Notes under the pieces: model-generated
Told to the model about the DNA's origin: nothing
Seen by the model: the letters and a program-made list of their open reading frames with translations, nothing else
Database searches by the model: none
DNA from: Trichocoleus sp.
Lineage (GTDB): Bacteria; Cyanobacteriota; Cyanobacteriia; Elainellales; Elainellaceae
Assembly (NCBI GenBank): GCA_036702865.1
Contig: DATNQD010000087.1
Coordinates: 62,001-126,000 of the forward strand
Length of the DNA: 64,000 nt
Reading direction: 5' to 3'
Program-made: the position numbers and the translations under genes
Shown here: positions 19,539 to 29,058 of the stretch, one piece after another
How the letters are laid out: every line of letters begins with the position of its first letter
Position numbering within the stretch: the first letter of the stretch is position 1

Positions 19539-20129
19539 TTAGAACAACCTTTGCCAACCTTTTGATCGCTCAGCTCCTTCTTCACGCTTCTGCTTTTGAC
19601 GAAGTGCGGCAATGCCCATACCAACCAAACCGGGAAGTAACGCAGGGGTAGGGATTGGAGCCGGATCACGTCGAACATAGCCTCTACCATCTTCAAATGG
19701 GCTTTTAATTGGCGTAATGGTAATGGAGTGGTTGCCAGAGGTAAGAAAAAACACGCCACGACTATAGTTTAGGTCTGCGAATGCAGTGTCAGGATCGCTG
19801 GTGTAGTCTAAGGGATTGCCATTGATCGGAACTGGGGAAGTCTCACCAAGAAGCTGACCAAAATCAAAGATTTGAAAGGTGTCACCTTGAAGAAAAGCGT
19901 CGGTAACTTTCAATAGATCGCCTGTAGTTGGTGAAGTAAATTCAAAACTAGGGGGAATGGTGGGCTGTCCAATATCAAAGAAGTCAAAATATTTCCATGT
20001 TCCTGCATCCAGCGTGATTGCTTGTGTTGATTCTCTTGAAACAACAGAAATAGCTACCGCGCCAGCCACTACAATCGATACTTTTTTGATAAGTGTTGCT
20101 GTACTCACTGAACTGATTACTCCTGACAT
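19539..20129 (-). CDS. exported PTPA-CTERM sorting-domain protein
   Basis: A 196-residue secreted protein. An N-terminal signal segment (ATLIKKVSIVVAGAVAISVVS) precedes a beta-rich body of about 110 residues with no family I recognise. The tail is PTPALLPGLVGMGIAALRQK followed by basic residues, the PTPA variant of PEP-CTERM exosortase sorting signals. The tail is expected to be recognised by an exosortase-type enzyme, none of which lies in this window. After the sorting signal the protein carries an extra Arg/Lys/Glu-rich end of about 16 residues, longer than usual. A second PTPA protein gene lies 290 bases upstream on the same strand. Confidence 0.82.
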   Translation of the reverse strand: MSGVISSVSTATLIKKVSIVVAGAVAISVVSRESTQAITLDAGTWKYFDFFDIGQPTIPPSFEFTSPTTGDLLKVTDAFLQGDTFQIFDFGQLLGETSPVPINGNPLDYTSDPDTAFADLNYSRGVFFLTSGNHSITITPIKSPFEDGRGYVRRDPAPIPTPALLPGLVGMGIAALRQKQKREEGAERSKGWQRLF

Positions 20130-20421
20130 CGTAAATGCATAGTTGAAATGATGGGAGGAATCCCTGTCGATTGCAAAAACAGGGTCAACAAAAACAGTGC
20201 ATTACCTCTGGAGAAACATGACTCCTAGAGGAAAATGCTGCATTGATGCTCTATCAGGAATTGACGATCAGGGCATTTGTCATTTGTAAGCCTCATCTAC
20301 AGGTTGATGGCATAACCTCTATAACCAAACGAAAAAGCTGCGCCTCCGGAAGGAAACACAGCGTACAAACAAGATGCAGATTAAAAATTATCTGAAACTA
20401 TCAATGAATCAAAGTAGTGAA

Positions 20422-21067
20422 CTATGCTTCAGCAGATTGCTCAACCGCTTCACCTTTACGCTTCTTGTGAAGGGCAGCAATACCCATTCCCACTAAGCCG
20501 GGCAGCAGGGCAGGTGTTGGAACGGGAGTTGCATCAAATTGAAAGTTTGGTCCAAAATAACCATTTGCGACGCTGGGACCACCAGATGGAAAGACCAACA
20601 TACTGCTGCCTGCATAGGCATCCCTAATAAAGGTGATGTTTGGATCGACCGTAAAGCCCAAAACATCCCAAGTATAATTTTCAGAGCCAGTTGTCGCTGC
20701 GACAAAGTAGTTTTGTCCAGCTTGAAGCAAGGTCGGAGCTACAGAACTGTACCGGAACCAACCATCTAGTGTATCTCCTGGGTTCACTGTTCCAGAAACT
20801 AAGAGATTGCCTAAGCTATCAAAGATGCCGACGGCATGACTTTCAGTCAGATCGTTCTTTAAATCATCATAGAATCCTAGAGACTTAACCGAGATATTGT
20901 TATTTGCAGTGAATTCAAAGCCGAGGCTCCACTGTCCCTGGTTGAAGTTTGTGGAAGTCGCGAAATCTGATTGCAGCTGCATGTGCTGCACCTGTTGTTC
21001 CCAATGCAGCCAGTACTATGCTTACAGATGCTACTGAGAGCTTCTTCATCATTGTTGCTGTAGTCAT
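20422..21067 (-). pseudogene. PTPA-CTERM / DUF4082-like protein gene split by a 1-base frameshift
   Basis: A good start (ATG 21067) gives a signal peptide, MKKLSVASVSIVLAALG then TGAAHAAA, but the frame then runs into nonsense and stops near 20915. The mature protein continues in the next frame: SDFATSTNFNQGQWSLGFEF, then SVKSLGFYDDLKNDL and HAVGIFDSLGNLLVSGTV, resembling DUF4082. It ends with PTPALLPGLVGMGIAALHKK. Removing a single base around 20970-20980 (in GCTGCAATCAGA on the minus strand) joins signal and body perfectly. As read, the exported protein cannot be made in one piece. It may be a true mutation, a reversible change, or a sequencing error. Confidence 0.78.
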
Positions 21068-21604
21068 AATTTTTCTGTCTCTGAATAAAGGATGAATGAG
21101 TAGTAGGAGTCCCCTGTTCGATCGCGGATAAAATGCCAGCGAAAGTTGCACGTAGACAAGGCAACTACATAGCTATAAGACATGCATACACAAGTGCTAA
21201 AGCTGGTGAATACCGCAATAACTATTCAAAGTTCTAAAAACTGATAGATGCCGAAAATTGAGGTATTCGAGAGTTTTGTGGTGATGTCCCTATCAATTCA
21301 GCATTCTCTGCGCTCTTCACATAGAGTAGTGGAATTGATACAGATAATACCAGTGCTTCTACGGTAGTTCACATAAAGTACACAGAGCTGACACACATCC
21401 GTCTAAGGGAATATAAGCAGCGGGTTAGTAAATCCGATCGACTACCTCACGATCGAATAACACCCCAATCCCAGCTTGTCTAGCTCAATTTCCCAATGAA
21501 GGGCGCGGTTGCCTCGCCGCTACAAGATGCTTTACGGGGTAGGAGTTTGGCAATTAACCAATCAGGGCATCGCTCATAAAACTTTTATCAAGCAATTAGC
21601 CGGA
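21068..21604. other. intergenic region upstream of the frameshifted PTPA gene
   Basis: This 537-base gap separates the PTPA gene start from the mnmG 3' end, both on the minus strand. I see no convincing ORF, tRNA, intrinsic terminator or riboswitch. TTGATACAGATAATACC near 21336 contains a -10-like hexamer on the plus strand, but no gene follows it. Confidence 0.45.
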
Positions 21605-23518
21605 TCACATTGAGGCTGCCTCAGCTCTTTTCCGAGACTGAATTTCCAGATAAAGCAGCAGTGCATTGACATCCGCTGGATTGACTCCCCCAATTCTGGT
21701 AGCCTGACCGATCGTTAAAGGTCGGACTTTTGCGAGTTTTTCCCGCGACTCTTTTGAGAGGGTGCTGATTGCGGCATAGTCTAAGTCAGCCGGAAGGGGT
21801 CGATGTGCCTGCCGTGCAATTTGGTCAATCTGGGTTTGTTGCCGCTGAATGTAGCCAGAATATTTGATGTCAATTTCTGCGCCTTCTCGTTCGGCTTGCG
21901 TCAGGTCGGCATTACCCAACCCATAGCGATCGAGGCTTTCATAATGAATGCCCGGACGACGCAGCAGATCCGCCAGCGTAATTGAGCCTTTGATTGCCTG
22001 TTGGGTATCTGCAACAATTTGTTTGCCGATCGGCTCATGCTCTTTGACGCGGGTTTCGTGCAGTCGCTCTTTCTCGGCGACAATGTTAGCTTGCTTCTGG
22101 GTGAACAGATTCCAGCGGCGATCGTCAACCAGTCCGATTTCGCGCCCGAGGGGAGTGAGCCGTTGGTCGGCATTATCTGAGCGGAGCAGGAGCCGATATT
22201 CTGATCGAGAAGTCAGCATTCGGTAAGGTTCGCGCAGATCTTTGGTGCAGAGGTCGTCGATCAATGTGCCGATGTAGCTCTGTTCGCGGGGGAAGACCAT
22301 CATTTCCTGTCCGCGCACCAATCGAGCCGCATTAATTCCGGCAACCAAGCCCTGAGCAGCAGCTTCTTCATATCCGGTTGTGCCGTTCACCTGACCCGCA
22401 CAGAACAGCCCTTCCACTTTTTTCGTCATCAGCGTCGGGTAACACTGGGTTGCAGGCAGATAGTCATATTCCACCGCATAGGCAGGACGAAGCATCGTGC
22501 AGTTTTCCAGACCAGGGAGCGATCGGAGCATTTGCACCTGCAAGGTTTCGGGCAATCCGGTCGAGAAGCCCTGAATGTAGAGTTCGGGAATGTCGCGTCC
22601 TTCTGGCTCAATGAAAATCTGGTGCGACTCTTTATCGGCAAACCGGACAATTTTGTCTTCGATGCTGGGACAATAGCGGGGACCTTTGGCATCCACCCAG
22701 CCGCCATATACAGGAGACAGATGCAGGTTTTCTTGAATGAGTCGATGGGTTTCGGGAGTGGTGCGCGTCAGATAACAGCACATTTGCTCTCGCTCGACCC
22801 AAACTTCTGGATCAAAACTGAACCAGCGAACTTCGGAGTCTCCGGGCTGGAGTTCCATTTTGCTGTAATCCACGGAGCGGCGATCGACCCTTGCCGGGGT
22901 TCCGGTTTTTAGTCGTCCGGTCTCAAAGCCCAATCGATTGAGGGTGTCGGTCAGACCAACCGCAGCAAATTCGCCAGCGCGCCCGGCAGCCATTGATTTG
23001 TTGCCGACCCAGATAATGCCGCCCAAGAAGGTTCCGGTGGTCAGAATCACCGTTTTGCACTGAAAGGCAACCCCAAAGTAGGTCTGAACGCCAATCACTT
23101 CATCGTTTTTGCCCAGAACCAGATCCGTCGCCATGCCTTCTCGGACGAACAGATTTTCTTGATTGTCGATGATCTGCTTCATCACGGCAGCATATTCGCG
23201 CTTGTCAGTCTGTGCTCGGAGTGCCCACACTGCCGGACCCCGCGAAATGTTTAAAACGCGCTTTTGCAGATAAGTTCGATCTGCCATTTTGCCAATCTCG
23301 CCACCCAGCGCATCGACTTCATGAGTCAACTGCGACTTTGCCGGACCTCCGACTGCCGGATTACAGGGTTGCCAGGCGATTTTGTCCAGGTTCAGGGTCA
23401 GCAGCAGCGTTCGGCAGCCCAATCGAGCCGTTGCTAAAGCCGCTTCACAACCTGCATGTCCGGCTCCAACGACAACAACATCAAAATAGTCCTGAAATTC
23501 GACAGAAGGCAGGTTCAT
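21605..23518 (-). CDS. mnmG: tRNA uridine-5-carboxymethylaminomethyl modification enzyme MnmG
   Basis: MnmG (GidA) works with MnmE to modify U34 of tRNAs, using FAD, NADH and a folate one-carbon donor. The FAD-binding start [22 protein letters not shown], the region [22 protein letters not shown], and the conserved [11 protein letters not shown] and [17 protein letters not shown] are present. From ATG 23518 ([12 protein letters not shown]) the protein is 637 residues, matching the family. The open frame extends to 23617, adding 33 residues with no family counterpart, so the internal start is chosen. It is probably monocistronic: a terminator-like hairpin separates it from the upstream gene. 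Confidence 0.97.
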   Translation of the reverse strand: MNLPSVEFQDYFDVVVVGAGHAGCEAALATARLGCRTLLLTLNLDKIAWQPCNPAVGGPAKSQLTHEVDALGGEIGKMADRTYLQKRVLNISRGPAVWALRAQTDKREYAAVMKQIIDNQENLFVREGMATDLVLGKNDEVIGVQTYFGVAFQCKTVILTTGTFLGGIIWVGNKSMAAGRAGEFAAVGLTDTLNRLGFETGRLKTGTPARVDRRSVDYSKMELQPGDSEVRWFSFDPEVWVEREQMCCYLTRTTPETHRLIQENLHLSPVYGGWVDAKGPRYCPSIEDKIVRFADKESHQIFIEPEGRDIPELYIQGFSTGLPETLQVQMLRSLPGLENCTMLRPAYAVEYDYLPATQCYPTLMTKKVEGLFCAGQVNGTTGYEEAAAQGLVAGINAARLVRGQEMMVFPREQSYIGTLIDDLCTKDLREPYRMLTSRSEYRLLLRSDNADQRLTPLGREIGLVDDRRWNLFTQKQANIVAEKERLHETRVKEHEPIGKQIVADTQQAIKGSITLADLLRRPGIHYESLDRYGLGNADLTQAEREGAEIDIKYSGYIQRQQTQIDQIARQAHRPLPADLDYAAISTLSKESREKLAKVRPLTIGQATRIGGVNPADVNALLLYLEIQSRKRAEAASM

Positions 23519-23611
23519 GGACGTTGAATTCTGAGACGCTAAATATTCCACCATCTTTGATATTAGTCCCCCAGGTTGAAACCATCCAAGTTTGTTGCTG
23601 TCTTTCAAGCC

Positions 23612-23658
23612 AAACAAAAACGATCGCCCATACTCCCCAGTACTTTGAGCGATCGTTT
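23612..23658 (-). terminator. HIP1-stem hairpin, likely terminator of the PPC-domain gene
   Basis: AAACGATCGC (23618-23627) and GCGATCGTTT (23649-23658) are exact reverse complements across a 21-base loop. On the minus strand the stem is followed by TTGTTTGG, with five T in a row if the last stem bases are counted. It lies between the PPC-domain gene and mnmG. On the plus strand GTTTAATT follows, so it may work in both directions. Each arm carries HIP1 core sequence. Confidence 0.55.
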
Positions 23659-23731
23659 GTTTAATTACCTGTAGCGGAAATCGTTCAGCAGCTTACAGGC
23701 GCTATTTGTCGTCATCAACCTAACCCTAAAC

Positions 23732-25951
23732 CTAAGCAGGAAGAAGCGTTAGCGTGTAAGGAGTGTTGCTATGACCTGTGCGAACGACACCATCTCCCAA
23801 ATCAGTATCGTAGCCTGCCCTTTCAATTTCAATGTAGTAAGTTCCAGGGTTCAACCTTGCATAGATATCTGTTGGCAGATTCGTGACAAATCCGTTATCG
23901 ATTGGTAGGTTAAACCGAGTGACGTCTGCAGGGCTTGCATAAGGTGGTAGAGGCGAGTAAAGAACAGTTGTGCCTGAAATTGAATCTACACCTGGCTCAA
24001 ATACTTCTGTCTGGTCTGGTGTCAGAAGGGTTGTACCATCCGCAGCAAAGGGACTATCTATCAATCCATTTCCGTTCTTGTCCTGTGCCAAGCGAATTTC
24101 AGCGGTGTCTGCCAACCCTGCTACCTTAATCAAAACGTTCTGTGGGGCAGCCCCACCAATGGTGAACTGATAAACATCAGAAGCATCCGTCGAGCCAACA
24201 AACTGACTGTAAGTTGAACCGTTAATCAACAGTGGCGTAGCCTGACCGAGGTTAGAGCTTGGATCGGCTGAGGCATAAGTATTGGTTAAGCTCTGAGTAA
24301 ACAGATCGAGGTTGTAGACCGTATTTTCGATCGTGCTTTGTTGATTGACGACCAGGAAATAAGTTCCCTGACCCAAAGTTCTCGTAATCGATGTTGCCTG
24401 AGTCTCCTCTTTTCCAGGGGATAGGAAAGTGCCACCAATAAAATCTCCTGGAATGACGCGGGTTTCTGATACTTTTTCACCCAAGTTCATAATGCCGTCA
24501 CCATTGCGATCATAGACCAAGGCCATTGTGATCTTGTCGCTTAAAGCAGCAGTACTGAGAGTTGCTTTGAAAGCGTTAACCTGACTATCCAGGGTGAATC
24601 GGTAAACATCAGCTGAATCAACGGAACCGACAAATTGCTTAACCAATTGACTTGTTCCACTCTGCACAGTTACCCCTTTGGCAGTTCCTAAACCACTGCC
24701 CGGATCGTCTGCATCACTCGTGTTAAAGCTCAATCCAGTTAGAGGTTTAGCAGCCACAGTGAGATCATAAACTGCGTTGCCAACATTTTCCTTTGGCTCA
24801 ATGCGGAGGAAGTATGCGCCTTTACCAAGAGTCTTGAGGTCTGAAGCAGAAACAGGCGTTTCATCAAAAACAAGTGGATCACCGCTATCAATCAAGCCGT
24901 TCGCATTAACATCATGGATTAGCGTCATGACAACGTCATCTGGCAATCCCTGGAGATCAACTTTGACACCACTGACTTGAGGAAGGGTGAAACGATACAA
25001 GTCGCTGAGATCGGCAGAGCCAACGAATTCTCGGATGCTGATACTGCCGTTCAATGCACCAAAATTGTAGGCAGTTCCAGGCACTTTACCTGGATCGTTG
25101 TTAGGATTCAGGTTTGCAATTGCACCTGTTTCAAGTTTCAAATCGTAACTGATATTGTTTTCGATCGAACCTGGAATCACGCCCACAAAATATGTGCCTG
25201 CTCCTAGAGGTTTCGTCAAGTTTGAACCGCTATTTGCAATTAAGTCATTCTCATCGACTAAACCATTGTTGTTAGCATCATAAATAAGATTGAGCTTGAC
25301 ATCCCCTCCTGCCAGGTTACCGATCGCCAGGGAAACTCTGCGAGTTTGAGCAAGCGTGAAGCGATAGAAATCGCCATTATCAGTGCCACCGCCCAGGTTA
25401 TTCCGATAGACCTTTGTTGCACTCAGCGCACCTGTATCAAAAGCAATCGCAGTTGTATTACCTGGATCAGGTGGCGTAATCGGACTGGGATCAGAAGAAT
25501 CAAACGAAGCAGCAGGGTTAACAACCTTATTGACGTCGCCAGTTACGGAGTCCAAATCTTTGGAAGCAGGCGCAGCGAGAGACGAGACACTGAAATTGTA
25601 AGCTGTCCCTTTTCCCTTGCCCGATAAACCAACCTTGACGTAGTAAAGTCCAGGCTTCAGGGTTTGAGTCATCGACTCTCCCTGCTTGCCCCCATTTTTT
25701 GAGGCAGAAAGTATCTTGTTATCCTCGTCATAAAGGATGAGATCAACATTGCGTTTCATGCCATCCAGAGACATAGAAACACTGCTGCGATTGGCGAGTC
25801 GAAACCGATAAAAATCTGCTGGGTCAAAATTGCGACGCGAAGGATTCAGAGAACCCTTAATATCAACTGCCTTACTGAGAGACCCAAGACCACGCGCGCC
25901 ACTGGCGGTATTATCAAAAACGTCTTTAACGATGCTTCCAAGACCAGGCAT
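23732..25951 (-). CDS. multi-module PPC-domain protein with Ca-binding-like loops
   Basis: This 739-residue protein has about five bacterial pre-peptidase C-terminal (PPC) beta-sandwich modules, starting near residues 46, 190, 300, 440 and 580. Each begins with a D-x-Y-R/Q-F strand (DFYRFRL, GDFYRFTL, SDLYRFTL, ADVYRFTL, SDVYQFTI) and ends with a GxYxVxV-type strand. Modules 2-5 each carry a DxNxNGxxD-type loop (DANNNGLVDEND, DVNANGLIDSGD, DRNGDGIMNLGE, DKNGNGLID) that resembles EF-hand or dockerin calcium sites. There is no catalytic domain and no N-terminal signal peptide, so any export would use another route. It may be a surface adhesion or scaffold protein; the function is inferred only. 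Confidence 0.78.
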   Translation of the reverse strand: MPGLGSIVKDVFDNTASGARGLGSLSKAVDIKGSLNPSRRNFDPADFYRFRLANRSSVSMSLDGMKRNVDLILYDEDNKILSASKNGGKQGESMTQTLKPGLYYVKVGLSGKGKGTAYNFSVSSLAAPASKDLDSVTGDVNKVVNPAASFDSSDPSPITPPDPGNTTAIAFDTGALSATKVYRNNLGGGTDNGDFYRFTLAQTRRVSLAIGNLAGGDVKLNLIYDANNNGLVDENDLIANSGSNLTKPLGAGTYFVGVIPGSIENNISYDLKLETGAIANLNPNNDPGKVPGTAYNFGALNGSISIREFVGSADLSDLYRFTLPQVSGVKVDLQGLPDDVVMTLIHDVNANGLIDSGDPLVFDETPVSASDLKTLGKGAYFLRIEPKENVGNAVYDLTVAAKPLTGLSFNTSDADDPGSGLGTAKGVTVQSGTSQLVKQFVGSVDSADVYRFTLDSQVNAFKATLSTAALSDKITMALVYDRNGDGIMNLGEKVSETRVIPGDFIGGTFLSPGKEETQATSITRTLGQGTYFLVVNQQSTIENTVYNLDLFTQSLTNTYASADPSSNLGQATPLLINGSTYSQFVGSTDASDVYQFTIGGAAPQNVLIKVAGLADTAEIRLAQDKNGNGLIDSPFAADGTTLLTPDQTEVFEPGVDSISGTTVLYSPLPPYASPADVTRFNLPIDNGFVTNLPTDIYARLNPGTYYIEIERAGYDTDLGDGVVRTGHSNTPYTLTLLPA

Positions 25952-26099
25952 AACAATACTGGGGAGATGTTTTGCAGTCCAAGTCTATTCCAGACCCTTA
26001 ACCAAACACTTCCTCAGCATTACCGACAGCGACATCTCCACGCTCAGCTAATTCAGTATATTCACTGAGCGGAGATGTTAATCTCTCTCCAAATATGAT

Positions 26100-27560
26100 C
26101 TACAACCCCTGCTTCACCACATTCATCCGATCGCTTTCAAACTTTGTGGGAATATCATCAGGTTGCAATGTCATCAATAGCTCATCAGTGAAGTTAGACA
26201 ACACTGCCAAACGATTTGCCTGACGCTCGATCGTTTTTTCAAACAAGTTGCGAACTAAACGACCATTGCCAAAATTTCGATCGCGCTTGGTGTACAAACC
26301 TTCAAAGAGTTGATGTAGTTTTTCCTTTGCAGCTGGTGTCAGCTTGAAGTGACTTTTACCGCACATTTTCTCAAAAATTGCCAGTAATTCTTCTGGCGCA
26401 TAATCTTTGAAATAAAAATAGCGATTGAAGCGTGATTCAAGCCCCGGATTTGATTCGATAAACGTGACCATTTCATCCGTATAGCCTGCCACAATCACCA
26501 CTAATCGATCGCGATAGTCTTCCATACGTTTCAGCAGCACATCGATCGCTTCCTGCCCAAAATCTCGACCCGATTCAGTTGGCACTAAGGCGTAAGCTTC
26601 ATCAATAAACAGCACACCATCCAGCGCAGAATTGACTAAATCATCGACTTTTTTTGCCGTTTGCCCAACATAGCCAGCCACCATGCCAGAGCGATCGGTT
26701 TCAATCAGATGTCCTTTCTCCAAGAATCCCAGTCCCTTGAAAATTCTGCCCATCAAACGAGCGACAGTCGTTTTACCCGTGCCCGGCGGTCCACCAAAAA
26801 CTAAGTGCAGAGAAACCGGAGTCTGGGCAAGCCCACGATCGGCTCGTACCTTCTGCACCTTGAGAAAGTTTGTGAGCGTTTGCACCTCTTCTTTAATATT
26901 CGCCATGCCCACCAAATCATTTAGTTCTGTCAGGGCTTGCGCTAAGGTTTGGGCAGGATCTTCTGCTGGTGGCGTTGCTTGTGCTGATGGAGTCTCAGGT
27001 GTTGAATTCGAGCTTGCAGTTGTCGGCGCAGAAATGAAGCCATCCTGATAGCGATCGAGTTTCTGATAGGAATGCAGCATTTGCCAGACCTGAGACAAAG
27101 CCTCCATTTCTGCTAAAGAAATCGTATCGTCCGCTTTAACAATGACCTGAGCAAAGGTATAAATCGCGTTGGTTGTTCGATTGAGATAATTTGTCCCTTT
27201 TTCTTCATCCAACCGATTCAAGACAGAAGGCAAAGTTAAGCGATCGGGTAATTGTTCCTTCGTTCGTTCTAACAACAGCTGCAGGGAAATTTTTTGATAT
27301 TTTAGCCGCTCTTCTGGAGAATTATCCCATAAGCGAATTGCAGCATTCAGTTTTTCTCCATCTTCTTTCAAGAGTGCATAAACAATGAGATAAGCCAATA
27401 GCTCAGACGATCGAATCTCACCGTTACTCTGTCCACAAATCTGGATTACTTTTGCCAGATCAATCAAAATCAGCTCTGTAAATTTTGGATCGAATTCCAC
27501 CAATGGCATCAGCGATTTATACAAAAGATTGGCTTCTTTTTTAACCAATGTGGAATTCAC
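26100..27560 (-). CDS. CbbX/SpoVK-like AAA+ ATPase with N-terminal TerB-like domain
   Basis: Residues about 15-170 are a helical TerB-like region (FTELILIDLAKVIQICGQSN, then ADDTISLAEMEALSQVW). A Ser/Thr/Pro/Ala linker follows to about 215. The AAA+ module has Walker A GGPPGTGKTT near 255, Walker B VLFIDEAYALVP near 312, a pore-type region (SGMVAGYVGQTAKK), the sensor VVIVAGYTDEM, and the arginine-finger region NPGLESRFNRYFYF. CbbX-type rings remodel target proteins, for instance inhibited Rubisco, but the TerB fusion is not the standard Rubisco activase. Start is GTG 27560. A 69-residue protein gene lies 21 bases upstream and a DUF1802 gene before that, suggesting one operon. Confidence 0.85.
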   Translation of the reverse strand: MNSTLVKKEANLLYKSLMPLVEFDPKFTELILIDLAKVIQICGQSNGEIRSSELLAYLIVYALLKEDGEKLNAAIRLWDNSPEERLKYQKISLQLLLERTKEQLPDRLTLPSVLNRLDEEKGTNYLNRTTNAIYTFAQVIVKADDTISLAEMEALSQVWQMLHSYQKLDRYQDGFISAPTTASSNSTPETPSAQATPPAEDPAQTLAQALTELNDLVGMANIKEEVQTLTNFLKVQKVRADRGLAQTPVSLHLVFGGPPGTGKTTVARLMGRIFKGLGFLEKGHLIETDRSGMVAGYVGQTAKKVDDLVNSALDGVLFIDEAYALVPTESGRDFGQEAIDVLLKRMEDYRDRLVVIVAGYTDEMVTFIESNPGLESRFNRYFYFKDYAPEELLAIFEKMCGKSHFKLTPAAKEKLHQLFEGLYTKRDRNFGNGRLVRNLFEKTIERQANRLAVLSNFTDELLMTLQPDDIPTKFESDRMNVVKQGL

Positions 27561-27581
27561 AGAAGGCTCCTCTTGGATACA

Positions 27582-27791
27582 CTAAACTTCTGGCTCTTTA
27601 ATTTCAGCACTTTTGCCTTTTACAGGCGGCAATCGATCGACTAACCCCATTTCAAATGCAATACTGGGAAGTTCTCCAGCAAAATACTTTCCAGGCGTAA
27701 AAACTCTAGCAGGCGTAAAGCAAACCTGTCGCAGTTCCACCACTTCCGTTGGCACAAACGTATTTCTAAAAATGCGATGTTCGATCGACAC
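27582..27791 (-). CDS. hypothetical 69-residue protein in the TerB-AAA+ operon
   Basis: I do not recognise this family. The protein starts with GTG 27791 and reads SIEHRIFRNTFVPTEVVELR, with a proline- and aromatic-containing middle (PARVFTPGKYFAGELP) and a charged end (KGKSAEIKEPEV). It has no membrane segment and no metal motif. The main reason to accept it is position: it lies 19 bases after the DUF1802 gene and 21 bases before the AAA+ gene on the same strand. It may be a substrate or adaptor of the ATPase. The plus-strand ORF over the same region has no support. Confidence 0.6.
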   Translation of the reverse strand: MSIEHRIFRNTFVPTEVVELRQVCFTPARVFTPGKYFAGELPSIAFEMGLVDRLPPVKGKSAEIKEPEV

Positions 27792-27810
27792 AGCTTATTT
27801 CCCCGATCGC

Positions 27811-28422
27811 TCAACTTTCCTTAGTTATATCAGGTGCAACGATCGCTGTAATTTGGTGAACCCGACGCTGATAGTCTGCGTCACTCAACACTGGCTTTGC
27901 AACCTCTGGCGATAGATTTGCTTGCAGTTCAATCCAGGATTTGCAGCCACCATACTCTGGTTGATAGGAAATTGCTTGGGGTTCTGGCGATCGATAAGCC
28001 CGCAACAACAGCACCGAAAGCGGCGATCGGGGTTTCCATTTCAGTCGTTCTGAAGCAAAATCAGCATTCCAAATGTGAAACGGCAGCAGAGCCTCTACAA
28101 TGGACGCCTCACTCACTTCGATCGCATGAGTAATTTCTGCCCAGGCTGAAATCACTACTGTCTCAGGATGCCAACCCGAAGGAACCAGACTCACCTGCCC
28201 AGCATATTCGGGCTTCAGCAGATGTGGCTTTTGATGCTCGTAAGTGGGATAGAGCCAGACGCGATGCTGGTGAACTGCAAACCGCCCTCCTTGCTCTCGA
28301 ATACCGCCTTTCCGCAAGAGGACGATCGTTTTGCCATCAGTTAGGGCAGAGACGGCAACTGCCCACTCCTTCAATGCAGCCGTCATCGAGGATACCGGAG
28401 AGCGTTGATCGAGGTTAAACAT
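27811..28422 (-). CDS. DUF1802-family protein
   Basis: A soluble protein of about 200 residues with the DUF1802 opening ALKEWAVAVSALTDGKTIVLLRKGGIRE (the first 20 of these residues already identify it), then FAVHQHRVWLYPTYEHQKP and a conserved WNADFASERLKWKPRSPLS region. Several tryptophans and a basic, nucleic-acid-like character are visible, but the function is not known. The frame opens at GTG 28467; ATG 28422 and ATG 28386 are better starts, the last directly before the conserved core. It leads an apparent three-gene operon with the 69-residue protein and the TerB-AAA+ ATPase. Confidence 0.8.
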   Translation of the reverse strand: MFNLDQRSPVSSMTAALKEWAVAVSALTDGKTIVLLRKGGIREQGGRFAVHQHRVWLYPTYEHQKPHLLKPEYAGQVSLVPSGWHPETVVISAWAEITHAIEVSEASIVEALLPFHIWNADFASERLKWKPRSPLSVLLLRAYRSPEPQAISYQPEYGGCKSWIELQANLSPEVAKPVLSDADYQRRVHQITAIVAPDITKES

Positions 28423-29058
28423 CTGCAGCAGATTGGCGCAAGGACAATTGGCACTAAAGGTTGGCACAAGAGAATGTGATCAGATAAAACCGACTATGAA
28501 AGCTGCAATTTTTGAATTTAGCGAATTATCTTGACATTTATCCTGACATTGTTACAGATAGATTGTGGCTGCGGCAGCTTTCGCCCGATCGATTAAAATT
28601 CATGCAAAAAGAGACTGACTTCCCAAGTCAATCTCCACATTTTGTCGTTTATGTCGTTTTCTCAAATGGAAGAAACCCAACTTGCGCGTTCCCAATTCGG
28701 CAATTTGGTTATAAGAGCATCTACACCTTTAGGTTGCCCTTTTCCAGAACTCATCGTAACAAAGTACACAAAACTTTTGTGATAAAACTTCATGTTACTT
28801 TCTATCTTAAGGCATAACTCCACTTAATGATTGTTTCATTTATCACTCACTCGCTGGAGCTGAAATCTGCACTTAAAGCAAGCCATAGGCAGCGCCAGGA
28901 CAGTTCTCGTGATCGAAATATCAGCAACTGCAAAATTTTTGCCAATTTCGGGCACTCTTTGTGTCAGAGATTCGTCGCCGATCGTATGTATCACGCTGAT
29001 GGCACAAAAGTTTCACTCTGAGGCTTAATCACCATCCTATCCAAGGGAACCTAAACCT
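28423..29058. other. long AT-rich intergenic region between DUF1802 and COP23 genes
   Basis: About 635 bases between divergent genes. Two plus-strand ORFs (101 and 64 codons) occur here but have no recognisable protein character, the longer one starts with TTG, and both are rejected. No repeat array, tRNA or terminator was found. The stretch must hold the promoters of both flanking genes. Confidence 0.45.

Noticed and set aside
23715-23735. CCTAACCCTAAACCTAA telomere-like repeat
   Set aside because: Only short imperfect copies at the stop codon of a bacterial gene; no array.
28512-28817. 101-codon plus-strand ORF in the DUF1802-COP23 spacer
   Set aside because: TTG start, no recognisable domain, irregular composition, and no ribosome-binding site; probably chance.
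28827-29021. 64-codon plus-strand ORF upstream of the COP23 gene
   Set aside because: No domain or clear ribosome-binding site; likely chance in leader DNA.
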